64,000 nucleotides of DNA. It comes from Chamaecyparis obtusa. Its lineage: Eukaryota; Streptophyta; Pinopsida; Cupressales; Cupressaceae. The notes below the pieces were generated by a model. That model saw only the letters and a list, made by a program, of their open reading frames with translations, did not search any database and was not told where the DNA came from. Position 1 is the stretch's first letter, and each line of letters begins with the position of its first letter. Shown here in pieces: positions 12,636 to 23,901 of this stretch. The position numbers and the translations under genes were made by a program. The stretch spans positions 380,001 through 444,000 of the forward strand of contig BSBK01006346.1 in NCBI GenBank assembly GCA_027943335.1. The letters are read 5' to 3'.

Positions 12636-13040
12636 TTGGGGCGCTCCGCCACTGCGCCGCCCGCGCACCACCACAACCGGCTGCGGGCTCCGGCCTCCGC
12701 CGCTACCGGCAGCGGCCCCTCTAGCCTCCACAGCTCCGCCGCCTCCGGCCACTCAGGCCCCCGCCGCCGCTCCGCTACCCTTCGTGGCCCCCGCTCCTCT
12801 GCGCTGCCTCCCAGCTCCGCCGCCCTCCGCGGCCCCGCTCAGCTGGCTCCTCCCGGCTCCGCCGCCCTCCGCGGCCCTTGCTCCGCTGGCTCCTCTGCCC
12901 CGCCGGTTGCGGCCTTTTGCTGCCCCCGTGGGCTCTATTGCCAGCGGCCGGTCATATGATCGACCGGGAGCTCCAGCTCCAGCCCCCTGCGTGTGCCATG
13001 CGCCCAGGGGCTTTGTAATTCCAGCCCCCGGGGCTTAAAA
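12636..13040. other. GC- and CpG-rich core of element D
   Basis: About 400 bases are rich in CCG and GCC runs, in sharp contrast to the AT-rich surroundings. Open frames here give Ala/Pro/Ser-rich low-complexity strings and I do not take them as genes. Repeats of CTCCGCCG and CCGCGGCC are visible. Its role could be structural, for example in RNA folding or packaging. Confidence 0.6.
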
Positions 13041-14134
13041 AAGTATATTTTTTTTGTCCTTTAGAGCTTTTTCTAGGGGTAGCTGGGTTTTTTGGCCGTA
13101 TCTTGTGCATACGGTATCGGTTTTCTGACTTCTTTATATCGTCGGAAAGCTCTTTTTGAGCTCTTTCTGATGATGGAGGTTAGGGTTTTGGGTTCTGCCA
13201 TTTCAATAGCATTTTTTTCTGTTGAAGTCTGATGTCTATTTTTGCCTTTCGGGAGTCATATCTGTCTCATCCGGACTCCATTTTCGGCAAATGAGATATC
13301 GTCAGAAAGCTGATTCTGTGTACTATTCAGTGGCAGAGGTATTTCTTCCAGATTCTACTTCAAGTTTTCACTCCTCTGAGTTATGCAGTTTATGCCCTCT
13401 AGTGGTGTGCTTGGTTCTACAGGTCCGGGGATCTCTTCTTCTGGTTTCTTAGTGCACTCTTCTTTCTGACTTCTGAGCTTGCATGCTCTTTCTGATGTAT
13501 CTTTGTTCTGTAAACGCACTGAGATAAAGTGCCCTCTTCTGCATTTCTAGAATCTTTTTCACCTGGTTCAGTTTTAGTATTCGCACTCAGTTATAAAGTG
13601 CCATGGGGGGATTCTGATGCATTTGCCACTATAGGTGCATCCACTCTTATCAAGTGAGCGTACCTTCCATGACATTAGCCCATGTAGACTGTGTCTATGA
13701 CACCGCCCTTTATCCTATGTGTGTGCTTCTGTTGCACTGTTGGTGTTCCTGGTTCTTCTTCTGCAGCTATTTTTGGCATCGCATTTCAGTGTTCCTGTCA
13801 CCTCTCCCAGTTCAGCATTATGGGGGGGTTCACCTGTTGGTTCTATTGCTTCCTGGTTCAATTGATCAGCTCTTCAGACACTTGTCTTCTCTACCTGGTC
13901 ATGCACTTCAGTGGGGGTTCCAGCAGTATCTTCTGATAGAGTTTTCAGACATGCTTCGGAGGAGCTTCTTGCTCTCTTCTTGTTCCTTTCTCTGGGACAT
14001 CTTTTGCTTTTTGTACTTGGGTACCTGATCAGGCCTTGTTGCCGGGACCCATAGCTCTTTCATGCATTTTTGTTTTCATGCATCTTGTAGTCCTTAGTTG
14101 TTTAGCTTCTCCCTAAGTTACACTTAAGGGGGGG

Positions 14135-14468
14135 TGTTAGAGTAGTCATATTATAGCTAATAATTAATTTATTTAATTATTAGTCTATTATTCTCTACAC
14201 TTAAGTTAGACTTAGGCATCTCATTATTCTTTAGGGTTTTCACCTTTAGGGTTTTGGTATCTTTTTATAAGGATTCCCTCTTTGTAATTCATAAGGAGAT
14301 TGTATTATTTTCATCATTGTTAATAGAAGATTATTTTCTTGCAACATGGTTTTGCAGTCTCTGGCCTTTTGGCCGCCATAGTTTCTGCCTTCTCTTCTGT
14401 CTTCATTCTTGTAGCAGTCTTTGCATGCAGGTGTTCTTGGGAAGATTTGATGGTTATCAAATCTAACA
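14135..14468 (+). repeat. 3' LTR of element D
   Basis: A tract of seven or eight G residues (AAGGGGGGG) lies just before TGTTAGAG. The LTR ends TCTAACA at 14468, followed by AAATA. Confidence 0.92.
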
Positions 14469-14473
14469 AAATA

Positions 14474-15520
14474 AAGCTGGCCTGGTAGTCCAACAAGAAC
14501 ATTGTGTTGAACTAGAGTTGGAACCAGGTAAGAGTCTACAATTTGGAAAGATAAACACTGAATTGGAAAAGCAAGCTTACACTCAGTTATTTAAAGGATT
14601 CAGTGATGTTTTTGCATGGCAATACGAAGACCTCAAAGGTTTTGATCCTGCTCTTGCTCAACACACTATTGAGTTAGAACCAAATGCCAAACCAGTGAGG
14701 CAAAAACAAAGGCCTGTTAATCCCAAGCTTGAGCCACTGATGCATAAAGAGGTGCTCAAACTAATAGAAAGTGGTATCATCTACCCCATCAAGCATACTA
14801 GTTGGGTTTCCAACCTTGTTCCTGTCAGGAAGAAGAATGGGGAGTTGAGGTTATGTGTTGACTTTAGGGATCTTAACAGAGCTTCTCTAAAGGACCGCCA
14901 TCCACTACCCTCCATGGAACAAATCTTACAATGTGTCTCTAGATCTGAGAGATTTTCATTATTGGATGGCTATTCAAGATATAATCAGATCTTAGTAAAT
15001 GAAGAGGATCAATACAAGACTACATTTACAACCAAGTGGGGAACCATGGCTTATCAAAATATGCCCTTTGGTTTGTCAAATGCAGGTGCTACTTTTCAAA
15101 AGACAATGGATATGGCCTTTAAAAGCCTTATGTACAAGTTTGTGCTGGTCTATCTGGATGACATAACTATCTATTCAAAGCATGCAATAGATCACATCAA
15201 ACATTTGAGGAAGATTTTTGAAAGGTGTAGAGAATTTGGGATATCTCTTAATCCCAAGAAATGTGTGTTTGTAGTTCATGAAGGAAAGCTGTTAGGATAT
15301 GTAGTATCCAAAGAAGGAATTACAATAGATCCTAAGAGAATTGTAGCTATCCTAGAGCTACCCTTGCCACATCACAAGAAAGGTCTCCAATCTTTCATAG
15401 GAAAGATTAATTTTGTTAGGAGGTTCTTGCCTAACATTGCAGATTTACTAAAGCCTTTGACAACCATGTTAAAGAAGTGTTCGGCTTTTAGTTGGACTAA
15501 GGAAGGGAAACCCAATTTCT
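14474..15520 (+). pseudogene. Reverse transcriptase of element C
   Basis: The frame resumes after the AAATA duplication of element D. It is open from before 14518 to a TAG at 15520. Conserved RT blocks are LRLCVDFRDLN (about 14845-14875), [13 protein letters not shown] (about 15060-15100) and the catalytic VLVYLDDITIYSK at about 15143-15180. Downstream, LLGYVVSKEGI and LQSFIGKINFVRRFLPN are the usual RT connection motifs. The catalytic YLDD is intact, so this part could still encode an active fold. Confidence 0.85.
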
Positions 15521-16005
15521 AGGCTATCAAAGAGGCCCTAACAGAAGCTCCTGCCCTCTTAAACCCAAATTTCAATAAGGATTTCATCATTTATGCTTAT
15601 GGGGGTCATGATGCTATATCTGTAATGCTGACCCAAGAAAATTTAGATGGATTGGAGCAGCCTATTGCTTTCTTCAGCAAAGGTTTAGAAGAGTATGAAC
15701 ATAGATACTCTTTTGTAGAAAAACATGTACTTGCTGTGGTAAAGAGCCTTAAAAAGTGTAGATATCTATTGACCCATAGCAGGGTACACTTGAAGGTTAC
15801 TCACCCAAGTGTCAAGGAGTTTCTGCTTTCCAAGGACCTAAATGAGAAAAGATTTGGTTGGATCACCAAGGTGATGGAATATGACATAGATATTCAAACT
15901 ACCAAGCTAGTTAGAGGAAGAGGTCTTTGTGAGCATCTGGTAGGGGATGAAAGTTCTAAGAAATTAGAACAAGTAGATGCATCTCTGGTGGTGCATTCTA
16001 CATAA
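15521..16005 (+). pseudogene. Gypsy-type RNase H of element C (degenerate)
   Basis: It follows RT after a TAG that replaces a Gln codon. The first motif reads FIIYAYGGHDAISVMLTQ, where the family normally has a TDAS-like start; the first catalytic Asp appears to be Tyr. FFSKGLEEYEHRYSFVEKH is the normal next block. Loss of an acidic residue in this original domain, with a second RNase H upstream, suggests the new domain took over the job. This is inference from two residues. Confidence 0.65.
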
Positions 16006-16077
16006 GAACAAGACAAGGCAACAAGCTGGTTGCCTAATATGATCAATTACTTGAAGACATGACAATGTCCTGCAGGT

Positions 16078-17289
16078 TTGGATTCAGCAAAAAGAAGGTA
16101 TTATAGGTTACAATCTATTCCTTTTGTGCTGATAAATGAAGTTCTTTTCAGGAAGGATCACAATGGTGTCCTTTTAAGATGCATAGATTCAAAGAAGGTA
16201 GCAAACATCCTATTTGAGTTTCATGATGGACCTTTTGGAGGTCATTTCTCTCCTAGGACTACTGCTTTTAAAATCATGAGGGCTGGATACTATTGGCCAT
16301 CTATCTTTAGGGATAGTCATGATTATGTCAGAAAATGCATCAAGTGTGCCATGTTTGCAGGAAAAGAAAGGCTTGCAGCCTTGCCCCTACAACCAATCAG
16401 AATAGATCAACCCTTCATGAGGTGGGATATAGATTTCATTGGCATGATCAATCCTCCATCTAGTGCATGACATAAATGGATAATTACTGCAACAGATTAC
16501 TTGACCAGATGGACAGAGGCAATTGCATTAAAAAAGGGCAATGAGAGTGTTGTCCTAAGCTTTTATGATGACTTAATTCATAGGTTTGGCACTCCTGATT
16601 CCATAATTTCAGATAATGCCTTAGCATTCACAAGCCTCAAAGTCTCAGGGCGGGCAGTCAAGAATGGCATCTATCTAAATACCAGCTCCAACTACTACCC
16701 TCAGGGCAATGGCTTGGCAGAATCCACCAATAAGATTAGGATAATCAAGAAGACTCTTTAAGAAAATCAGAGAGATTGGCATACTAAGTTGAGGTCTGCA
16801 TTGTGGTTAGACAGAATTACCCCAAAGAAAATCATTGGTAATTCTCCTTATGTGCTAGTGTATGGCAGAGAGGCTAAGTTTTCCATTTCAACTGAATTAC
16901 CAGCTTTGGACCTAGCTACTCAGTATGCCCTATTTGATGAAGGAGATTCCTTGCAAGTTAGGTATGCTTAGTTGATGGAATTAGAAGAAAGCAGAGACAA
17001 ATCAATGCAAGATATGGAATTCCATCAAATTCAGACAAAGAGGTGCTTTGATAGAAGAGCCAAAGTCAGAGACTTCAAGGTTGGAGACATAGTCCTCAAG
17101 TGGGATGAGTTCAGGTCTAGACCTGGTAGGCACACAAAATTTGACTCCTTTTGGGGTGGACCATTTGTTATTATAAAATGCAAGGGCTCCAATGCTTTTC
17201 AACTATCAAATATGGAGGGAGTCCCCTTACCTATCTCTGTGAATGGTTTCCACTTGAAACCTTGTTTTGAGGTTAACCCCTCTCTGTAA
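16078..17289 (+). pseudogene. Integrase of element C
   Basis: The N-terminal HHCC zinc-binding part is at 16220-16365 (HDGPFGGHFSPRTTAFKIMR, then CIKC). The catalytic core has WDIDFIG (about 16420), SDNALAF (about 16608) and NGLAES (about 16715) for the D, D and E residues. A TGA at 16468, TAA at 16759 and TAG at 16969 interrupt it, all explainable by C-to-T change. The C-terminal part contains the GPFVI..GAFQL-type fold found in Gypsy integrases, ending at TAA 17287. No chromodomain is seen. Confidence 0.8.
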
Positions 17290-17487
17290 ATTTTGTAAAA
17301 GTTTCCCTGTTTTCTTTCCTTGCTTTCTAGTTTAGTTTCCTGCTTTTCAAGAAGTGCTCTAAGCACATTTTTTTAGTTTTGTCCCTTTGTAGAGTTTTGT
17401 TCTTGTAATACCCCCATGCCCAATGGATTGTCAAGGTCACTGTTTTCCCATGTCTAGCAGGCTGACATCCAGCAGAAATCGCTAAAA
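17290..17487 (+). other. 3' untranslated spacer of element C
   Basis: No gene is present between the integrase stop and the 3' LTR. A clear polypurine tract is not visible before 17488; only short purine runs such as AGCAGAAA are seen. Confidence 0.5.
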
Positions 17488-20145
17488 TGTTACCCAAATT
17501 TTCTTATGCATACAAATTTGGCAATGAACCATCCCTAGGCCTCTGTTTTTATCTTGTCAAACACCCCCAAAAAAATTTCATGAGTCTACCTCTTTTCCCC
17601 TGGTCTCTGCAATATCTTTTAGGTCTCTGGCTAGAAAGAAAAAACCCTTAGAAAAATTCATAAACTAGCCGTTACCCTGCAAAACCCTTTGGCCGCATTA
17701 TATTTTTATGTTACTTTATCTTGGTCACTTAAGTCATCCTAATTTGCATGTGCATTTTAAAAATCCTTCAGTCGCCAAGTCTTCGATTCCTAACGGTTAA
17801 CCCCTTAACACTCAGCGATCCCACGAGTGGTTACCGTTTCGATTGGCGGTCTCAGATCAGCGGCCAAGTCAAGATTCTAGATCTGACGGTCATCGCATGA
17901 TCTCATGGCCCCAGAAGATTCCATGAGATCTTGTGATGATCGTCGATCTTCCTGCCTACAAAGTTCATCTTGTCAGTGGGACTGGTGCCACCTCATTCGA
18001 TTTGGCAGCTCTTGATTCGTCAGCAGTGTCTGATTCGGCAGGTTGTCAGTGGGGCCGTCTTCTTCAGTGGGTTAACGTCCAAGTTCATCGTATGGCTATC
18101 ATTATACCAAAAGCCCAAGATGCACATGTTTTATTCTGGCGGTATAGCGATAGCTGTAGATCCTTCTCCATCACCTGGCTTCTGATAGTGGGTCCTGTGT
18201 CAGAGGCAGATGCTACGTGTATCTCGGTTGTCAGTTTCTCATTGGTCGGCTAGTGTGCGATGTGGAAATGTGTTAGTGGGACCAGCCCCTTTCGGTAGTT
18301 AGAGGCTCTGACATTTGCAGAGGATCAACGACCGGCATATGTTCGCAAGGGTTTGTGTCAGGGCTTGAGATCTTGCGATGACTGTTGATCTTGCTTTATC
18401 TCCGGGCTTTGTCAGGTGGGTCCGATGTGAGAAGAGTGCGACATGTATCCAAGGGGGCAGTGTTTGATTGGTTGGTGAGAGTGCAACGTGGCCAATGTCA
18501 GTGGGCCCATGGGGTCTGGGGTTTCTAAAGAGGTTAACGCGCGATCAGATCTCGCAGCTGTCGTTATACCAGAGATCCAAAAAGCTCAATTGTTATGATG
18601 GCAGTATAGCGACAACCATCCGATGATGTTCTCAGGATCGTGGGTCCGTGTCTATTAGAGATGCTAATTTGCTCACTTCCGATTGGCTACTAACTGTTAA
18701 GGTGGTGTTTGACTTGTCAAAGATGGGTTTTAAACTATTTTAAAAGGTGCATCTGGGTCGTTCATCTGCCGGGAAGATTTTGCATCGATGGTTGCATTTT
18801 AAACCGACCTGCTAGCCATTTTTTTTCAAATTTAAATATTTCTCTGTGAAGGTTTTGGCTAGAGTTTGTGTTTTGCGGCCATGCACGACAATTTGAGTTG
18901 TTGGAATTTATTTCTTCAAGATAGGGATGGTTGAGAAGATGATAATAGACAATTTGATCATCGGCGCCATGGATTTTATAGAGTATCACGTCGTGTTGAA
19001 AGCTTTAATGAGCTTGGCGCCACCTTTTGCAGGGTTAATCATTTTAAACCCAGATATTAGACCAGGATTAGATTAGATGCATTCATGGCTTAGAGGAGTT
19101 GCAGGTGGGTAGATGGATCAAGGTTGATATGTCTGCAGGTGGGCTCAGTACCAGGATCAACACCCAAGGAAAAGATTTGATTTGATGACCAGCTGTTCTC
19201 AGAAATTTGATGATGGTAATCAGTGTACCATTAGGGTTTGCTATTTTATTGCAAATCATGTAACCCTAGTTAGGTTTTGCTCATGCCTGTGTGTAGTTGA
19301 GTATGTATATAATTCTTTTTTGGAGTCTTAGTGAAAAAGAGGTTAGAGAGTTCACATTTTGTAAGAAGAAAGTCTCTTTCTTAGAAGGCTATCTGTGGTA
19401 TTTCCTGCCCTCTGGTCTTCTACATTCTGTAACCTCCCATTGGTAATTCAGAGATTGAAGATATTTTGTGACATTTCTCATGTCCCTATGCCTTTTTTGT
19501 GTGATTTATCTCTTATTGAATCAAAGTATTTATATGTTTCTCAATGATATCTTAGGGTTCTTGATCCTTCTTTCTTTCTGCAATTCATGTGTATTATTGT
19601 GAATGATTTGATGTGAATGATTTTGTGGGCATACTATAACCCCTTAACAATCTTTTCTCATTCCTATACCTAGTTGCAGAGGTGAATGTTTGTTTGCAGG
19701 TCATAGATTGTTGTCTACCACAAGGAGTGTTATTATTTGTGAGAGAATCTCTTTCTTTCCCTGAATACCCTCTTTGTTTGCAGACCCCTCCTATGAAATA
19801 CTTATGCAAGCCTATTCAGCAAGTTGTGACCTACTAGACCTAAGTCTCTCATTGATTTCATCCTACATACTGAGATCCAAACCCTAGTTTTGGTGCATCA
19901 CCTAGTAGGTAGTTTGCTTTCAGTCATTTCCCTTTCCAAGCATTCCTTCTATCCCTTTCCCTCAAGAGTTTACTTTTCATGTCTAGAAGAAAATTAAGGT
20001 GATTATCCAAGAGGAACCAGACTAGAACTTGGAGGTCTCATCTCAGTTAGCAAAGGTCCCACAACCTAGAGATTATTCCCATGTTATACTGAGTTATCAA
20101 GACCAAGAGAGCTTGAAACAAAGGGTGCAAACTTAGTGTATAACA
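17488..20145 (+). repeat. 3' LTR of element C
   Basis: It matches the 5' LTR at 5883-8539 throughout and is followed directly by the GTATC duplication at 20146-20150. Confidence 0.9.
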
Positions 20146-20150
20146 GTATC

Positions 20151-22106
20151 ACAAGAAGACCTTGATAAAGCAAGGGATGAGAAGATTGCCTTAGAATTGA
20201 AGAGCGCAGTAGAAGAACAAGAAGATCCCAAGGTGAAAAAGATAAAAATTGAAAAAGATGACAGTGAGAAGGGTAAAGAAGATAGTACTCCTTCTACGCC
20301 CAAAGATACTCCTCTGGAGTATAAGCCTTTATTCAAAAGGAAGAAAGAAGGTAGCACTAGTCATCCATCCTTGCGAGCATTAAGGAGCAAGAAAAACACT
20401 CAAAGCACCTCCTCAAGCAGGATTCAGACTTAGCCTTAAAGTTTTAAATGTAAGAATTGTTGACAAGGGAAGAATTGATCAAGTAGGAAATTTCTATGAA
20501 TCTTACAGTGAGATTGACAAATCAGAAATTCATAGTATGATTGTCAAACACATGATCAAGTTCAAAAAGATAGTCCTTGAGTTGAAAATAGAAATTCCAG
20601 ATAAAGTATGGGATATTTTGGAAAATCTGAAGAGACAAGCAAATGAAGAAGATCTAAGGATCAGAGAAAAAGTATTAGAAGATACTCTGCCAGTATGTTC
20701 TAAAGAAGAAGTGGAACTGATATTGAATTTGGTGAAGCCGCACCTTAGAACAAAAATGAGAACTCTTCATATCATGAACAAGGACTATGAGTTGATAACG
20801 AAGGAAACATAAAAAGCATTTGAGAAGGTGTTGTTAGAATAACAGATCAAACCACCTATTGCGCCCATCACTCATGCACCCATCAAGGAAGATAAAAGTG
20901 GTAGAGCCCACTAATGTACCAATGACAGGTCCTCAGGACTCAACGCCCATAGCAGAAACTCAAATAGAAGCAGATCAATCTACGCCCATGTCAGAATCAC
21001 CCAAAGATAGCACAATTATCATAGATAATGTGGAAATAGCCATGGCGACTACTAATAAGGACTTGGAAAATTTTGAGGAAGCATTTGTCAGCACTGAGGA
21101 AGCAAAAATCCTATGCAACAATATCCCTCCCACTTAGCAAGAAGAAGTAATCATAGAAGATATATCTAATGAAGAAAAGAAAGAAGGAGTAGAGGTAGAA
21201 AAGAAAGATGAATCTTCTATGGATTTGGTCAAGGTGAAGCAAGAAGTGATGGATAGCACTCCCATCACTCCCTCCTCAGCATTGTTGTCAAGTTTCACAC
21301 CTGACACTAGCAGTTTGGACTCCTAGAAGGAAGAAGACCAGATTAAGTTCAACGTCTTGGCTATGGAGAAGGCTAAGGAGAAGCAAGTAATGAGGAATCC
21401 TCTCTTGGTAGAATCAGTAAATATTTTGAACAGTTTGCTACCAGAGGATAAGAAAATGGTAAAGGTACATTTAGTTGATGATGTGAGCACAGTCATCTCA
21501 CAGTTCAAAGTCAATTTTTCAAGCCTAGAAGAATCTACGACCATAGTAGCAAAGGAGAAGTACTTAAAGAAGAGACTCAATGAACTGATGAGTAATTTTG
21601 CACTAAACTTGAACTCTCTTAAGTCTGGTCAGGCATCATTGAAGGAATTTGCAGATCAAGGAAGGAAAGTCATTACATAATCCATAGATTCGAATAAGTT
21701 CACTGATGCCCATCTTAAGAAGATCAAAGATGTAGAGGCAATGATTGAGAAGGTGAAGATTTCAATGCTAGACACATCCACTGATGTAAATATGTGCAAC
21801 AATGTCTATCAAGGTCAGTTGGACATAATTAAGAAGGTAGAAAAAGAAATGGAGAAGATAAGGTCTAGATAGACTTAATTGAGGAATGCTCTTGCACCCT
21901 CACTAGATATTCTCAGTCAAAACATAAAGGAGATTGATGCAACCATGATAACCTATGATCAAGGTCCGAGCATAGAATTGGAGAAGATGGAGAAGCTTCA
22001 ATATGCATTATGCGCCCATCTATAGATAGTCAATTCTCTGATAACCTTTTGGAAGAAGGAGATCCAAAAACTCAAGATTGCATATCCAGATGTTTTCCCT
22101 CAGTAA
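20151..22106 (+). pseudogene. Unknown ORF of element B, C-terminal part
   Basis: This continues the frame that was cut at 5877. The first 90 residues are highly charged (Lys/Glu/Asp) and include a Ser/Thr/Pro segment. A frame change near 20440 leads into a helical Lys/Glu/Leu-rich block (20450-20810). A second change near 20890 leads to an acidic Thr/Ser/Pro linker (20900-21350) and then a long predicted helical, coiled-coil-like tail (21357-22095). Stops at 20433, 20810, 20839, 21137, 21325, 21678 and others interrupt it. The last TAA is near 22104, and the purine tract and LTR follow 200 bases later. No known enzyme motif is visible. Confidence 0.5.
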
Positions 22107-22300
22107 GTGTATGTAGATAAAGTTTTTGATGCACCTTTGTCATTAATGTTAAAGGGGGATTTGTATAGAATATGGAGTACATATATGTATAGGGAGATAT
22201 AAGAGTATGTATAAAATGTATAGAAGACAAAAAGTTTTGTGTAGAGGGTCAGTTAGAGGGTCAGTTAGAGACTTGGCCATATTCCTTTGTTGCCATCAAT

Positions 22301-22315
22301 AACAAAGGGGGAGAT
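22301..22315 (+). promoter_or_regulatory. Polypurine tract of element B
   Basis: AACAAAGGGGGAGAT lies directly before the 3' LTR at 22316. This is the usual primer for plus-strand DNA synthesis. The same tract precedes the 3' LTR of element E at 59402-59414. Confidence 0.8.
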
Positions 22316-23436
22316 TTTTGGAAAATTGTCTATACTGAGATATATGACTAGATATAGTGTTGTCATTATGGCAACAAAGTCATATAGTAGTTTGGAGTCA
22401 GCGCACTAAGTGTAAAGATCAGAATTCAGTTAAGTGTTGAAGACTGGACATCATACAGAGTACCAAAAACTTAGAGCATTAGTGCACGTGTGTATGGATT
22501 AATTATGGTATGCACCCTGGAAGTTAAGGTTATTAGACTATACTTATGCTTAGTCTAAGAGCGCATAAGTAGATATGCAAAGATGTAAAATTTACAGTCA
22601 GTTGAAGTTGCACAACTAGTGTGTGCCAGCAACGAACAGAGCATGGAGCCGACAGTGACTATTTTGGTTTGCAATTAGAAATTAATGTTGTAGAGGCTAT
22701 GCGCCCATTGTATTTAGGTTTTCAACTTATGTATATGTATAATTGTAAGTACGCTTAAGCCAATTCATTTGGAAGCATTGTTTGTAATTAGTTATAGGGA
22801 TGACCTATTTATGTATTTTGTATGAGCACATAAATATAAGGTGTGCCTATTGTATTCGGTATGGAAGTGACAAGAGAGTTGTTTTAAGTAGAGTAGAGGT
22901 ATGTGAAGTCAGCATAAGATGTATTAGAGCTTTGCTAGAGGTCAAAGCATCAGCGCACCAAAGGAACTGATCTGACAAGAAGTGTCATAGAGAACAGTTC
23001 ACCTGCAGATATAGTGTGTATCTGATTCAGAAGGTTGTAGCCTTCATCATTTGAGTAGTGAGCTCTAGGAAAGTGAGTCCACTCCCCTAATAGGGATCAT
23101 TGTAAAAGACTACTAACAGGGTCCAACCCTTAACAAGGTCTATTGTACTAAAAGTATTGTAAAGCTACTCCTAACATGGTAAATGATCTTCTAACAAGGA
23201 TCACAAAACACTAGTGCAGATTATTAGTGGGTATCAAGTCCCTCCAGGGTTTTTACCTATTTAGGTTTCCCCGTAACCATATTGGTGTCATGTGTTGATT
23301 TCATGTTTCATGTTTATGTGAATGTTTAATTCAATACTTAAGCATTTATAATTCAGTATTCAGATTAAAGTGAAAAGTTAAAATATAGTGAGCACTTATT
23401 CACCCCCCCCCCCTCTCAATGTTCCCATTCCTAACA
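22316..23436 (+). repeat. 3' LTR of element B
   Basis: It matches 1951-3069 throughout and ends CCTAACA, followed by the GATCT duplication at 23437-23441. Confidence 0.85.
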
Positions 23437-23441
23437 GATCT

Positions 23442-23881
23442 TAGATCAATCAGGGTCTGTTTTAGCACATTTTCAAGAGCTGAAAGTTTCATTTAGGGCT
23501 CCAAAATCAACTTTTAGTGTATTTTTCTAGTTTTTAGAAATTTATGTTTTGTAATAAATCCAAAATTATGTTTCTAATCTCAGATATTAGTTGGCAATTC
23601 ATTATAACTTAGTTGAGGGCATGTTTAGGCAAAAACCTAGCTTTTTAGGTGTTGTTTTGGAAATTACCAAAAATGGCAAAAAAACATTTTTTTGTGAAAA
23701 ACTCCCAAAAAGGGTAATTTTCAGTTTTCTTGTTTTTTGGGGGTTTTTCGGTTATTTAGGAGTTTGTAGAGAATTGTAGAAGCAGTCAATGATGAATGGA
23801 AAATATTGAAGGTTCGAAAATTTGTGTTTATTTGTTGTGTAATTAAGTTTTGTTATTAATAGAGAGTTGTGTGCTACATCA
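23442..23881 (+). repeat. 5' LTR of element A, right piece
   Basis: This piece aligns with 27639-28060 over its last 420 or so bases, both ending GTGTGCTACATCA. It is followed by a primer-binding site. The piece before 23458 is not represented in the truncated 3' LTR. Confidence 0.8.
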
Positions 23882-23883
23882 TT

Positions 23884-23894
23884 TGGCATCAGAG
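23884..23894 (+). promoter_or_regulatory. Primer-binding site of element A
   Basis: TGGCATCAGAG lies two bases after the LTR end. It differs by one base from the TGGTATCAGAG complement of initiator tRNA-Met, which primes reverse transcription in many plant LTR elements. Confidence 0.75.
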
Positions 23895-23901
23895 TAGGAA
23901 G

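Larger units (their letters stand above)
11992..14468 (+). mobile_element. Element D: small non-coding LTR retrotransposon
   Basis: Two 334 bp LTRs (11992-12325 and 14135-14468) differ at one position by eye. AAATA duplications lie at 11987-11991 and 14469-14473. The primer site is at 12326 and the polypurine tract at 14126-14134. The 1.8 kb interior has no gag or pol domain. The size is between classic TRIM and LARD elements. It is the innermost and youngest of the nest and interrupts the pol frame of element C. Confidence 0.9.
5883..20145 (+). mobile_element. Element C: Gypsy element with 2.66 kb LTRs and two RNase H domains (Tat-like)
   Basis: LTRs at 5883-8539 and 17488-20145 begin TGTTACCC and end TATAACA or TGTATAACA. 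GTATC duplications lie at 5878-5882 and 20146-20150. The interior encodes one long gag-pol frame: gag, zinc knuckle, protease, a plant/archaeal-type RNase H, RT, a second Gypsy-type RNase H, and integrase. Element D (11992-14468) is inserted between the first RNase H and RT. When D is discounted the frame continues. Extra RNase H and long LTRs point to the Tat/OTA group of Ty3/Gypsy elements. Eight or more stops show that it is inactive. Confidence 0.85.
1951..23436 (+). mobile_element. Element B: non-autonomous Copia-like LTR element with a long unknown ORF
   Basis: LTRs of about 1.1 kb (1951-3069 and 22316-23436) are bounded by GATCT. There is an initiator-Met primer site at 3072 and a purine tract before the 3' LTR. 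With element C (5883-20145) removed, the internal region is only about 5 kb. It carries a gag-like zinc-knuckle ORF (3124-4068) and a second ORF of roughly 1,000 codons (4678-5877 plus 20151-22106). I find no RT, integrase or RNase H in it. It would need proteins from a related autonomous element to move. The Copia assignment rests on the primer site, the LTR ends and the gag zinc-knuckle style, so it is an inference. Confidence 0.8.

Noticed and set aside
12618..13038. Ala/Pro/Ser-rich ORFs in the GC-rich core of element D
   Set aside because: Both frames are open only because CCG and GCC runs avoid stops. No start context or domain.
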